Below are positions 1-6,879 of a stretch of 12,588 nucleotides of DNA, piece by piece (the first letter of the stretch is position 1; every line of letters starts with the position of its first letter). Position numbers and translations under genes: made by a program. The stretch covers positions 1 through 12,588 of the forward strand of contig JBIIHL010000037.1 in the NCBI GenBank assembly GCA_044235825.1, given 5' to 3'. This stretch comes from CANGYM01 sp044235825. GTDB taxonomy: Bacteria > Pseudomonadota > Alphaproteobacteria > JAJTHO01 > CANGYM01. Under the pieces are notes generated by a model. That model did no database searches and was not told the DNA's origin. It was given only the letters and a program-made list of their open reading frames with translations.

Positions 1-2463
1 CACACCCGCCAGATCAAAGGTTTCATCCCCCCGCAGCGACAGGCTTTTTGCGCTGTCCCCGTTCATGAATTCCAACGCCAAAACGCCCATGCCAATCAGG
101 TTGGATCGGTGGATACGCTCGAAACTTTCGGCAATCACGGCCTTAACCCCCAGCAGACGGGTGCCCTTGGCGGCCCAGTCACGGCTGGAACCCGTGCCGT
201 ATTCCTTGCCAGCCACAATGATCAGCGGGGTGCCTTGGGCTTGGTAATGCATGCCGGCATCGTAAATGGTGGCATCTTGGCCGGCGGGCATGATTTTGGT
301 CACGCCGCCTTGGGTTTCTGGCCGCATGGCGTTTTGCAGGCGGATGTTGGCAAAGGTGCCGCGCATCATCACTTCATGATTGCCGCGCCGCGCCCCGTAG
401 GAATTGAAATCCTGCGGCGCCACGCCCGCCTGTTTCAAATACAGCCCCGCGGGGGTGCTTTCTTTGATATTCCCCGCCGGTGAAATGTGATCGGTGGTGA
501 CACTGTCCCCCAAAATGGCCAAGGGTCTGGCGCCCCGAATATCGTTCAGCGGCTGGGTTTTCATGGTCATGCCCACAAAATAGGGCGGGTTTTGGATATA
601 GGTGCTGTTGTGATCCCATGCATAGGTTGTGCCTGTGGGGGCCTTAACCCTTTGCCATTCGGGGGATCCCTCAAACACTCTGCCATAGCGGGCTTCGAAC
701 ATTTCTGGCGTGACGCAGCGGGCCATGATCTCAGCAATTTCCGCATTGGTGGGCCAGATATCGCGCAGGAAAATATCACGGCCATTGACTGTGCCCAGCG
801 GTTCTGTTTTCAAATCCTTCGTCAACGTCCCCATCAGGGCGTAAGCCACCACCAAGGGGGGGCTGGCCAGATAGTTGGCCTTGACGAGGGGATGAATCCG
901 CCCCTCAAAATTCCGATTGCCCGACAGGACGGCACCCACCAGCAGGTCGTCTTTTTTGATGGCGGCCTCCACGGCCTCTGGCAAGGGCCCAGAATTCCCG
1001 ATGCAGGTTGTGCATCCATAACCGGCCAGCGCAAAGCCCAAGGCATCCAGATCCCCCTGCAGGTTCGCCTTGGCCAGATAATCTGTGACCACCTGACTGC
1101 CTGGGGCCAGCGAGGTTTTCACCCACGGCTTGCGGGTCAATCCCAAAGCGCGGGCCTTCTTCGCCACCAAGCCCGCCGCCAGCATAACGGCAGGGTTGGA
1201 TGTGTTGGTGCAGCTGGTAATGGCCGCAATGACCACGGCCCCATCACTCAGCGGCTCTGGCGATCCCGCCAGTGGAACAGAAATCTGGGTGGTGCGGCCG
1301 GACAGGGCGGCAAAATCCGTGGCATGAAATTGGGATGATACCTTAGAAAGGGGCAAGAGGTCCTGCGGCCGCTTAGGCCCCGCCAAGGCCGGTTCCAGCG
1401 TGGCCAAATCCAAACGCAGGGTGTCGGTGTAAACCGGCACGTGGGCATCGTCGCGCCACAGGTTTTGGGCCTTGGCATAGCCTTCCACTAGGGCGATTTG
1501 CTCTGCGCTGCGGCCTGTCATGGTTAAATAGCGCAGGGTTTCCTCGTCAATGGCAAAAAACCCGCACGTGGCCCCATATTCGGGGGCCATGTTGGCCAAG
1601 GTGGCGCGGTCCGCCAGGCTCAGCTGGGACAGGCCCGCGCCGTAAAATTCCACAAATTTCCCCACAACCCCTTTTTTCCGCAGCAGGTGGGTGACGGTTA
1701 ACACCAAATCCGTGGCCGTGGCCCCCTCCGGCAGGGTGCCGGTCAGCTCAAAACCCACAACCTCAGGAATCACCATGGATACGGGCTGGCCCAGCATGGC
1801 GGCTTCGGCCTCGATCCCGCCCACGCCCCATCCCAAAACAGACAGGCCATTGACCATGGTGGTGTGGGAATCGGTGCCCACGACCGTGTCCGGATACACC
1901 GTTTGGGTTTCATGGTCCACAAACACCACTTGGGCCAGATATTCCAAATTCACCTGATGGCAAATGCCGGTTCCGGGGGGCACGACGCGGAAATTGCGAA
2001 ACGCCGTTTGGCCCCAGCGCAGAAAGCTGTAACGCTCTCCGTTGCGTTCAAATTCCAGATCCACGTTTTTTTGAAAGGCATCCGGTGTGCCAAAATGATC
2101 AATCATCACCGAATGATCAATCACCAAATCCACGGGGCACAGGGGGTTGATGGTTTCGGGATCCCCGCCCAAGGTTTTCAGGGCATCGCGCATGGCCGCC
2201 AAATCCACAACGGCGGGAACGCCGGTAAAATCCTGCATCAGGACGCGGGCGGGGCTATAGGCCAGCTCGTGCGTTGAGGTTTTATCCCGCAGCCACGCAT
2301 CAAAGGCCGCCACATCCGCCGCCACATTGGGGCTTTTCCGCAGGACATTTTCCAGCAAAACCCGCAGGGTATAGGGCAGAGTTTTCAAATCCCCCTTCAG
2401 CCCGGCCTTCTCCAAGGGATAATAGGTATAGCTTTTCTGTCCAACGCGCAGGGTGTGTGTCAT
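1..2463 (-). CDS. acnA: Aconitate hydratase AcnA (partial, C-terminus beyond window)
   Basis: Catalyses citrate to isocitrate through cis-aconitate in the TCA cycle, in the cytosol, with a 4Fe-4S cluster. The frame is open from an ATG at 2463 to the left edge, giving 821 visible residues of a family usually near 890-900, so only the end of the swivelling C-terminal domain is lost. Visible hallmarks are RVLMQDFTGVPAVVDLAAMR near residue 90, VVGTDSHTTMVNG (Asp198-Ser-His200), the cluster cysteines Cys418 (in SCTNTSNP), Cys484 and Cys487 (in GYGCTTCIGNSGP), and GTGSSRDW with Ser759, Ser760 and Arg761 of the active site. The cysteine spacing (66 and 3 residues) matches E. coli AcnA. No frameshift or internal stop was found. 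A Shine-Dalgarno AAGGAG precedes the start. It is monocistronic as far as visible; the minus-strand propeller gene lies upstream, separated by a repeat-containing gap. Identity is very secure. Confidence 0.97.
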   Translation of the reverse strand, partial: MTHTLRVGQKSYTYYPLEKAGLKGDLKTLPYTLRVLLENVLRKSPNVAADVAAFDAWLRDKTSTHELAYSPARVLMQDFTGVPAVVDLAAMRDALKTLGGDPETINPLCPVDLVIDHSVMIDHFGTPDAFQKNVDLEFERNGERYSFLRWGQTAFRNFRVVPPGTGICHQVNLEYLAQVVFVDHETQTVYPDTVVGTDSHTTMVNGLSVLGWGVGGIEAEAAMLGQPVSMVIPEVVGFELTGTLPEGATATDLVLTVTHLLRKKGVVGKFVEFYGAGLSQLSLADRATLANMAPEYGATCGFFAIDEETLRYLTMTGRSAEQIALVEGYAKAQNLWRDDAHVPVYTDTLRLDLATLEPALAGPKRPQDLLPLSKVSSQFHATDFAALSGRTTQISVPLAGSPEPLSDGAVVIAAITSCTNTSNPAVMLAAGLVAKKARALGLTRKPWVKTSLAPGSQVVTDYLAKANLQGDLDALGFALAGYGCTTCIGNSGPLPEAVEAAIKKDDLLVGAVLSGNRNFEGRIHPLVKANYLASPPLVVAYALMGTLTKDLKTEPLGTVNGRDIFLRDIWPTNAEIAEIMARCVTPEMFEARYGRVFEGSPEWQRVKAPTGTTYAWDHNSTYIQNPPYFVGMTMKTQPLNDIRGARPLAILGDSVTTDHISPAGNIKESTPAGLYLKQAGVAPQDFNSYGARRGNHEVMMRGTFANIRLQNAMRPETQGGVTKIMPAGQDATIYDAGMHYQAQGTPLIIVAGKEYGTGSSRDWAAKGTRLLGVKAVIAESFERIHRSNLIGMGVLALEFMNGDSAKSLSLRGDETFDLAGV

Positions 2464-2480
2464 GGGGGGGGCTCTCCTTA
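2464..2480 (-). promoter_or_regulatory. Ribosome binding site of acnA with C8 spacer
   Basis: On the minus strand the leader reads TAAGGAGAG, then eight C residues, then the ATG. The AAGGAG core is 10 nt from the start codon, a workable spacing, and it fixes the acnA start. The spacer being an uninterrupted homopolymer is unusual. Confidence 0.75.
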
Positions 2481-2504
2481 AAATCTTTTGTTTTGGTTCT
2501 CTTA

Positions 2505-2626
2505 GGACTTACGCATATCGTCATTGCGAGCCTCCGCAGGAGGCGTGGCAATCCAGTCTTTCCCGTGGCGGCATGTCTGGATTGCTTCGCTGCGCTCGCA
2601 ATGACAAAGGGTGTGCCCAAGTCCTG
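2505..2626. repeat. Possible MITE-like element with imperfect terminal inverted repeats
   Basis: The stretch begins AGGACTTACGCA (from 2504) and ends, read on the other strand, AGGACTTGGGCA (from 2625): the first seven bases match and about 11 of 14 match overall. It is flanked on both sides by the same 7 bp, TCTCTTA (2498-2504 and 2627-2633), which looks like a target-site duplication. The inverted repeats are offset by two bases relative to these flanks, so the exact ends are uncertain. It contains no credible ORF and encloses the REP-like palindrome at 2520-2605. It lies between the propeller gene and acnA, in the acnA leader or promoter area. A chance arrangement cannot be excluded. Confidence 0.45.
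2520..2605. repeat. REP-like palindromic repeat
   Basis: Outer arms GTCATTGCGAGC (2520-2531) and GCTCGCAATGAC (2594-2605) are perfect 12 bp inverted repeats. Inner arms GCAATCCAG (2548-2556) and CTGGATTGC (2577-2585) pair over 9 bp. A small hairpin GCCTCC-GCA-GGAGGC lies at 2530-2544. From general knowledge, palindromes with GTCATTGCGAG and GCAATCCAG arms are dispersed intergenic repeats in many bacterial genomes. As RNA it would form a long branched stem in the acnA leader if transcription starts upstream. There is one copy in this window. Confidence 0.8.
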
Positions 2627-2731
2627 TCTCTTATAAAGCATGCCAAGACTTGAGAAAAGGTTTATTGCGGGGGTAAAAATTTCACAGCCCCACCCATAGA
2701 GAGCACAGGAAGATCAAAACAGAGGGGACAG

Positions 2732-2750
2732 GGGCGTTTTTTCGCCCTTT
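2732..2750 (-). terminator. Weak hairpin just after the propeller gene
   Basis: A 5 bp stem GGGCG/CGCCC with a six-base homopolymer loop starts 4 nt after the stop codon at 2752. On the minus strand no U-tract follows the stem, so it is at best a weak or factor-dependent terminator or an mRNA end stabiliser. Confidence 0.25.
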
Positions 2751-2751
2751 A

Positions 2752-3654
2752 TCAAGGAAACGTTTTGACAATCACACGGTTGGCTGTCATTTCAGGGAGC
2801 CACAGTTTGCCATCCTGAATCAAAAAATCCGCGGGCCCCGAAAGGTCCGTCATCACGGCAACCGCCTTGCCCCCTGCCAAAGGTATCCGATACAAAGACC
2901 CCGTGGACCAGTCCGAAACAAATAACCCATCTTGATACACAGCCACCCCGTCCAAGTTCCCCAACAAAGAGTTATGTTGTTCAAAACGGTATTCACTATC
3001 CCCTTGGCGGGTGATTTTCAGCACAGGACCATTGCTTTGTCCCGAATCCCCAAAGCCCACCGCATACACCACATCCTGATCAAAGGCCAAACCATTAGGC
3101 CCCCGCAACAGGTCCACAGGAAACGATTGCACCGCCCCATCAGAAAGAGAAATCCGGTACAAACGCCCCGAATCGGTGCCGGAAACCAGCAAACGATTTT
3201 CGGGCAGGGCCACAATGTCATTTAAAAAAGCCACAGGCGCTTGATTAAACTGAACGCGGCGGGGGGCCAAAGAAAAAACTTGGTCCCTTTTTCCCGTGGC
3301 AACATCATAGCCATAAACATGGTCAATATCCGTCACCCACAGGCGATTATAGGCAAACACAAGGCCCTTGGGCGCATGCAAACCCTCAACCCACTTGGCA
3401 TCCAAAATCGTGCCATCAGGGGACACGCGTGTGATGTAGCCATCCCCATCCTTGGCCGTTGGGGCCATCTCTTTCCCCACATTAGAAATGTAATAGGACG
3501 TTCCATCAAAAGCCACACTTTCAGGATGATCCAATCCCGTAATCATAAAGCCTTCATCCGAAGACTGAGCCACGGCAGCAGAGCAAGCCATCATCACCCC
3601 CCAACAAAAAAGTCCAACAGTCAAAAGAAGGCGCGTAGAAATTTTTTGGATCAT
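2752..3654 (-). CDS. Exported SMP-30/gluconolactonase-like beta-propeller protein
   Basis: A 300-residue protein with a Sec signal peptide: MIQKISTR, a hydrophobic stretch at residues 9-29, and a likely signal peptidase I cut after AVA (29). The mature part has repeated blade-like segments (HPESVAFD, APKGLVFAYNRLWVTD, LNDIVALPENRLLVSG, GPNGLAFDQDVVYAVG, NLDGVAVYQDGLFVSDWSTGSLYRI), typical of the SMP-30/gluconolactonase/NHL superfamily. Glu45, Asn145, Asn187 and Asp235 stand where metal ligands sit in SMP-30 enzymes, so a metal-dependent lactonase or similar periplasmic hydrolase is possible; substrate unknown. I chose ATG 3654 because it gives a clean signal peptide. An in-frame GTG at 3702 and ATGs at 3699 and 3684 would add a charged 16-residue extension and lie on top of the predicted transcription start. 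Its ribosome site is weak (purine-rich AAGAAAGAAAAAGA). Cys24 follows MMA, a poor lipobox. Family call fairly secure, function open. Confidence 0.75.
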   Translation of the reverse strand: MIQKISTRLLLTVGLFCWGVMMACSAAVAQSSDEGFMITGLDHPESVAFDGTSYYISNVGKEMAPTAKDGDGYITRVSPDGTILDAKWVEGLHAPKGLVFAYNRLWVTDIDHVYGYDVATGKRDQVFSLAPRRVQFNQAPVAFLNDIVALPENRLLVSGTDSGRLYRISLSDGAVQSFPVDLLRGPNGLAFDQDVVYAVGFGDSGQSNGPVLKITRQGDSEYRFEQHNSLLGNLDGVAVYQDGLFVSDWSTGSLYRIPLAGGKAVAVMTDLSGPADFLIQDGKLWLPEMTANRVIVKTFP

Positions 3655-3705
3655 ATCTTTTTCTTTCTTGATAAAAGGCAACATTTTCCACTGTGTCATC
3701 ACGCT

Positions 3706-3734
3706 ACTCTACATTTTATGCGCATCTCTAACAA
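3706..3734 (-). promoter_or_regulatory. Predicted sigma-70-type promoter of the propeller gene
   Basis: On the minus strand TTGTTA (3734-3729) and TAGAGT (3711-3706) are separated by 17 nt. Transcription would begin near 3700, giving a leader of about 45 nt to the ATG at 3654 and arguing against the GTG at 3702. The -35 region and its flanks are nearly the same as in the promoter upstream of the CBS gene at 12400-12429. Confidence 0.5.
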
Positions 3735-3782
3735 CCCCTTTTACCATAGCAAAGCAAATTAGAAATGTCTTGATATCCCCCT

Positions 3783-3791
3783 TGCTATACC
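3783..3791 (+). promoter_or_regulatory. Possible extended -10 promoter of the atp operon
   Basis: TGCTATACC fits an extended -10 element (TG-n-TATAAT-like). No good -35 is present at the normal distance; TTGATA at 3770-3775 is too close (10 nt spacer). A start near 3798 would give a leader of about 48 nt before the ATG at 3846. This is a weak prediction. Confidence 0.3.
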
Positions 3792-3845
3792 CTTTCAGCT
3801 ATGCTAACCAGACGGGGCTTTGGGGAATCAAAAAACCAACGGATC

Positions 3846-4433
3846 ATGACACAAACGTTTGCCCATCACCGCACCGCCCGAAACTATGCCGCGGCTTTGT
3901 TAGAGGAAGCCCGCGCCTTTTCCGCCGTCGCTGTGACGGGGGACTGTTTAACGGCTCTTTCGGACATGATTCGACAGGATCCCAACACACCCTACACCCT
4001 AAATCTGCGCTACAAAAAACCAGATCTTACCAGTCCCTTGGTGGATTTTTTCGCGGCAAAGGGATGCACGCAGCCGTCCTTTATTTTACGGTTTTTGACC
4101 CTGCTGGCCATGCATAACCGATTTTCTTTGCTACCCGTCATTGCCGATATGTATCAGCGCCTGTATGACGAAGAGCAGGGGATTGTGGACATTTCCGTTA
4201 TATCGGCCACGCCCCTGACAGACGACGAAGAAACCCAAATTACCACCCTTTTGAAACAGCGTTGGCCCCAGCCCCGTGTGATGTTTTCTGTCAATACCCT
4301 GCTGCTGGGGGGATTTCAGATTCTGGTGGGCTCGTGCCTTTACGATCTGTCGTTGGCCAACCGTCTGCAGCAGCTAAAAACCAAACTTTCCGGCGTGATT
4401 GCCCGTTCATATGAAGGAGACCTTCCCCAATGA
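3846..4433 (+). CDS. atpH: ATP synthase F1 subunit delta
   Basis: Delta (OSCP equivalent) sits on top of the alpha3beta3 head and ties it to the peripheral b-subunit stalk. The 195-residue protein begins MTQTFAHHRTARNYAAALLEEA, the usual 'R-YA-AL' N-terminal helix of the family, and carries the C-terminal signature GGFQILVGSCLYDLSLANRLQQL near residues 160-182. Length fits (E. coli 177, alphaproteobacteria around 185). An in-frame ATG at 3801 would add 15 residues unlike the family and has no ribosome site, so I prefer 3846, although its own Shine-Dalgarno is also poor. First gene of the F1 operon; its TGA overlaps the atpA ATG (ATGA). The sequence is more divergent than alpha and beta, as is normal for delta. 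Confidence 0.93.
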   Translation: MTQTFAHHRTARNYAAALLEEARAFSAVAVTGDCLTALSDMIRQDPNTPYTLNLRYKKPDLTSPLVDFFAAKGCTQPSFILRFLTLLAMHNRFSLLPVIADMYQRLYDEEQGIVDISVISATPLTDDEETQITTLLKQRWPQPRVMFSVNTLLLGGFQILVGSCLYDLSLANRLQQLKTKLSGVIARSYEGDLPQ

Positions 4434-5986
4434 CACAAAAAACAACCCAAGCCATCTCTGAAATCGCCTCCGTCCTAAAGCGGGAAATTGCCGATTTTTC
4501 CGCCAAGGAAGATTTAAACGAAGTGGGCTTTGTCCTAACCGTGGGGGATGGAATCGCCCGCGTGTATGGGCTGGACACCATTCAATCGGGGGAAATGGTG
4601 GAATTTCCCAACGGCGTGAAGGGTGTGGCGCTGAGTTTAGAAGAAGGCAGCGTGGGCATCGTGATCATGGGCGATTCCCGTGGGATCAAGGAAAATGACG
4701 TCGTCCGCCGAACCCACCGCATTTTGGAAATTCCTGTGGGTATGGGCTTGCTGGGCCGCGTGGTGGACGCGCTGGGCAATCCCATTGACGGCAAAGGCCC
4801 CATCGAAAACGTCACCATGCGGGAAACCGAAACAAAAGCCCCTGGGATCATCGCCCGTCAATCCGTTTTTGAACCTGTGCAAACGGGGATCAAGGCCATT
4901 GATGCCCTGGTGCCCATCGGGCGTGGCCAGCGGGAATTGATCATTGGCGACCGCCAAACCGGAAAAACCACCGTGGCCATGGATGCCATCCTGAATCAAC
5001 GGGCCATGAACGAGGCCGCCGCGGACGACAAAGGCAAACAGTTCTGTATCTACGTCGCCATCGGCCAAAAACGCTCCACCGTCGCGCAGATTGTCAAAAC
5101 GCTTGAGGAAAACGGCGCCCTGCCCTACTCCATCGTTGTGTCCGCCACCGCGTCGGATCCCGCCCCCATGCAGTTTTTGGCCCCCTACACCGGATGCGCC
5201 ATGGGTGAATTTTTCCGCGACAACGGCATGCATGCCTTGATCGTGTATGATGATCTCAGCAAACAGGCCGTGGCTTACCGTCAGGTATCCTTGCTGCTGC
5301 GTCGTCCCCCCGGACGGGAAGCCTACCCTGGGGATGTGTTTTACGTGCATTCGCGCCTGCTGGAACGCGCCGCGAAAATGAGCGATGAAGAAGGCGGAGG
5401 TTCCCTAACCGCCCTGCCCATCATTGAAACCCAAGCCGGTGACGTGTCCGCGTACATTCCCACCAACGTGATTTCCATCACCGACGGGCAGATTTTCCTG
5501 GAAACAGGATTGTTTTATAAGGGGATTCGCCCCGCCATTAACGTGGGCCTATCGGTCAGCCGTGTGGGCTCCGCCGCCCAAACCAAGGCCATGAAGCAAG
5601 TCGCCGGCAGCATCAAGCTGGAACTGGCCCAGTACCGTGAGATGGAAGCGTTTTCCCAGTTTGCCTCGGATCTGGATGCCTCCACCCGCAAATTGCTGGA
5701 CCGCGGGGCGCGGTTGACGGAACTTCTGAAACAAAAGCAGCATCACCCCCTGTCTATGGAAGAACAGGTTGTGTCCCTTTATGCCGGTGTCAACGGGTTT
5801 TTGGACACGGTCCCCACGGCCGATGTTGTGGCGTTCGAGCATGCCTTGCTAACCCTGATGCGTACGGTTCATGCCAGCACCCTAGAGACTATTCGCAAAG
5901 ACAAAAAAGTTGATGAGCCCATCAAGGCGAAACTCAACACCATCATTCAGGATTGTCTGGACAGCTTTCTGGTGAAAAAGGCGTAG
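4430..5986 (+). CDS. atpA: ATP synthase F1 subunit alpha
   Basis: The non-catalytic nucleotide-binding subunit of the F1 head, three copies alternating with beta. Its 518 residues include the Walker A motif GDRQTGKT at 173-180, the signature PAINVGLSVS, and the arginine finger Arg378 in SRVGSAAQT (Arg376 in E. coli), which reaches into the neighbouring catalytic beta site. The N-terminal helix (EIASVLKREIADF) binds delta. Full length with no anomalies. The start overlaps the atpH stop by 4 nt, and a good AAGGAG (4414-4419) lies 10 nt upstream, giving both its own ribosome site and coupling to atpH. Confidence 0.99.
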   Translation: MTQKTTQAISEIASVLKREIADFSAKEDLNEVGFVLTVGDGIARVYGLDTIQSGEMVEFPNGVKGVALSLEEGSVGIVIMGDSRGIKENDVVRRTHRILEIPVGMGLLGRVVDALGNPIDGKGPIENVTMRETETKAPGIIARQSVFEPVQTGIKAIDALVPIGRGQRELIIGDRQTGKTTVAMDAILNQRAMNEAAADDKGKQFCIYVAIGQKRSTVAQIVKTLEENGALPYSIVVSATASDPAPMQFLAPYTGCAMGEFFRDNGMHALIVYDDLSKQAVAYRQVSLLLRRPPGREAYPGDVFYVHSRLLERAAKMSDEEGGGSLTALPIIETQAGDVSAYIPTNVISITDGQIFLETGLFYKGIRPAINVGLSVSRVGSAAQTKAMKQVAGSIKLELAQYREMEAFSQFASDLDASTRKLLDRGARLTELLKQKQHHPLSMEEQVVSLYAGVNGFLDTVPTADVVAFEHALLTLMRTVHASTLETIRKDKKVDEPIKAKLNTIIQDCLDSFLVKKA

Positions 5987-5989
5987 GTT

Positions 5990-6862
5990 ATGGCGAATCT
6001 GAAGGAACTTCGCGGGCGTATCAGCAGCGTGAAATCCACGCGAAAGATCGTGACTGCCATGAAAATGGTGGCATCCAGCAAGCTGCGCCGTGCGCAGGCC
6101 AAGGCCCTTCAGGCTGTTCCCTATGCGGATGGACTGGCGGCGATGCTCAGTGCCCTGCGCGGCGAAGCCGATGAGATGGCCCCCCCTTTGTTTCGTGGCT
6201 TTGACAATCCATCCCCCAAACATTTGATCATTCTGATTGGATCGGATCGGGGATTGTGCGGGGGCTTTCACTCTGCGTTGTTTAAATTCCTGCGCGAATT
6301 CACAGCCGACCTGAAAGCCAAGGGCCAAGAGCCCCACCTGTTGATCGTGGGCAACAAATTGATCAGTCGTATGGGCAGCATCATGCCCGTGGCCCATACC
6401 GTGCCGAACATTTCAAAAACCCTCAGCTTTTCTGCTGCGGAAGCCATCGGCCAGTGGGCCATGGATCGCTTTCTGCAGGAGGACTACGGCCAGTGCAGTG
6501 TGATTTACAGCCGGTTTGTGTCGGCCCTGACTCAGGTTCCCACGTTGCAGGGGTTGATGCCTCTGCCAGAGAATGCCGGCCATCATGACGATAAAAAACC
6601 CACAGATCGTCCCTATTTGTACGAACCTTCCAAAGACGAGATTTTTGCGCAGATTCTGCCCAAAAATGTTCATGTCCAAATTTATCGGGCCTTGCTGCAA
6701 AGCGCGGCCAGCGAAGAGGCCGCCCGTATGAATGCCATGGACAATGCCAGCCGCAATGCCAAAGAGGTCATTGATGATTTGACCTTGCTGTACAACCAAA
6801 CCCGCCAGGCACAGATTACCAACGAACTGATGGAAATCATCGCCGGATCCGAAGCGCTTTAA
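5990..6862 (+). CDS. atpG: ATP synthase F1 subunit gamma
   Basis: Gamma is the central rotor shaft that turns inside the alpha3beta3 ring and couples proton flow to ATP synthesis. The 290-residue protein has the N-terminal coiled-coil helix RISSVKSTRKIVTAMKMVAS, the conserved SDRGLCGGFHSALFK segment near residue 83, and the C-terminal helix ending QARQ-like ITNELMEIIAGSEAL, which matches the gamma signature except that Ser replaces the usual Ala after Gly. Length fits the family (about 287-295). It starts 3 nt after the atpA stop with no strong Shine-Dalgarno, so translation is probably coupled to atpA. Confidence 0.98.
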   Translation: MANLKELRGRISSVKSTRKIVTAMKMVASSKLRRAQAKALQAVPYADGLAAMLSALRGEADEMAPPLFRGFDNPSPKHLIILIGSDRGLCGGFHSALFKFLREFTADLKAKGQEPHLLIVGNKLISRMGSIMPVAHTVPNISKTLSFSAAEAIGQWAMDRFLQEDYGQCSVIYSRFVSALTQVPTLQGLMPLPENAGHHDDKKPTDRPYLYEPSKDEIFAQILPKNVHVQIYRALLQSAASEEAARMNAMDNASRNAKEVIDDLTLLYNQTRQAQITNELMEIIAGSEAL

Positions 6863-6879
6863 ATGAAAGGAAAGCCCTG

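Noticed and set aside
487..1338. A 283-codon open frame on the plus strand opposite acnA.
   Set aside because: The minus strand encodes aconitase with all cluster cysteines in frame here; the plus frame is its shadow.
2274..2653. Several small open frames over the acnA start and the REP-like palindrome.
   Set aside because: They are made of acnA shadow plus repeat sequence, without ribosome sites or protein-like composition.
3655..3702. Upstream GTG and ATG starts for the propeller protein.
   Set aside because: They place charged residues before the signal peptide and overlap the predicted transcription start; ATG 3654 gives a standard signal sequence.
3801..3845. Upstream ATG that would extend AtpH by 15 residues.
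   Set aside because: The extension does not resemble delta N-termini and has no Shine-Dalgarno; the ATG at 3846 starts directly before the conserved first helix.
4637..5350. A 237-codon open frame on the minus strand opposite atpA.
   Set aside because: It lies wholly within the conserved nucleotide-binding domain of atpA and has no family features.
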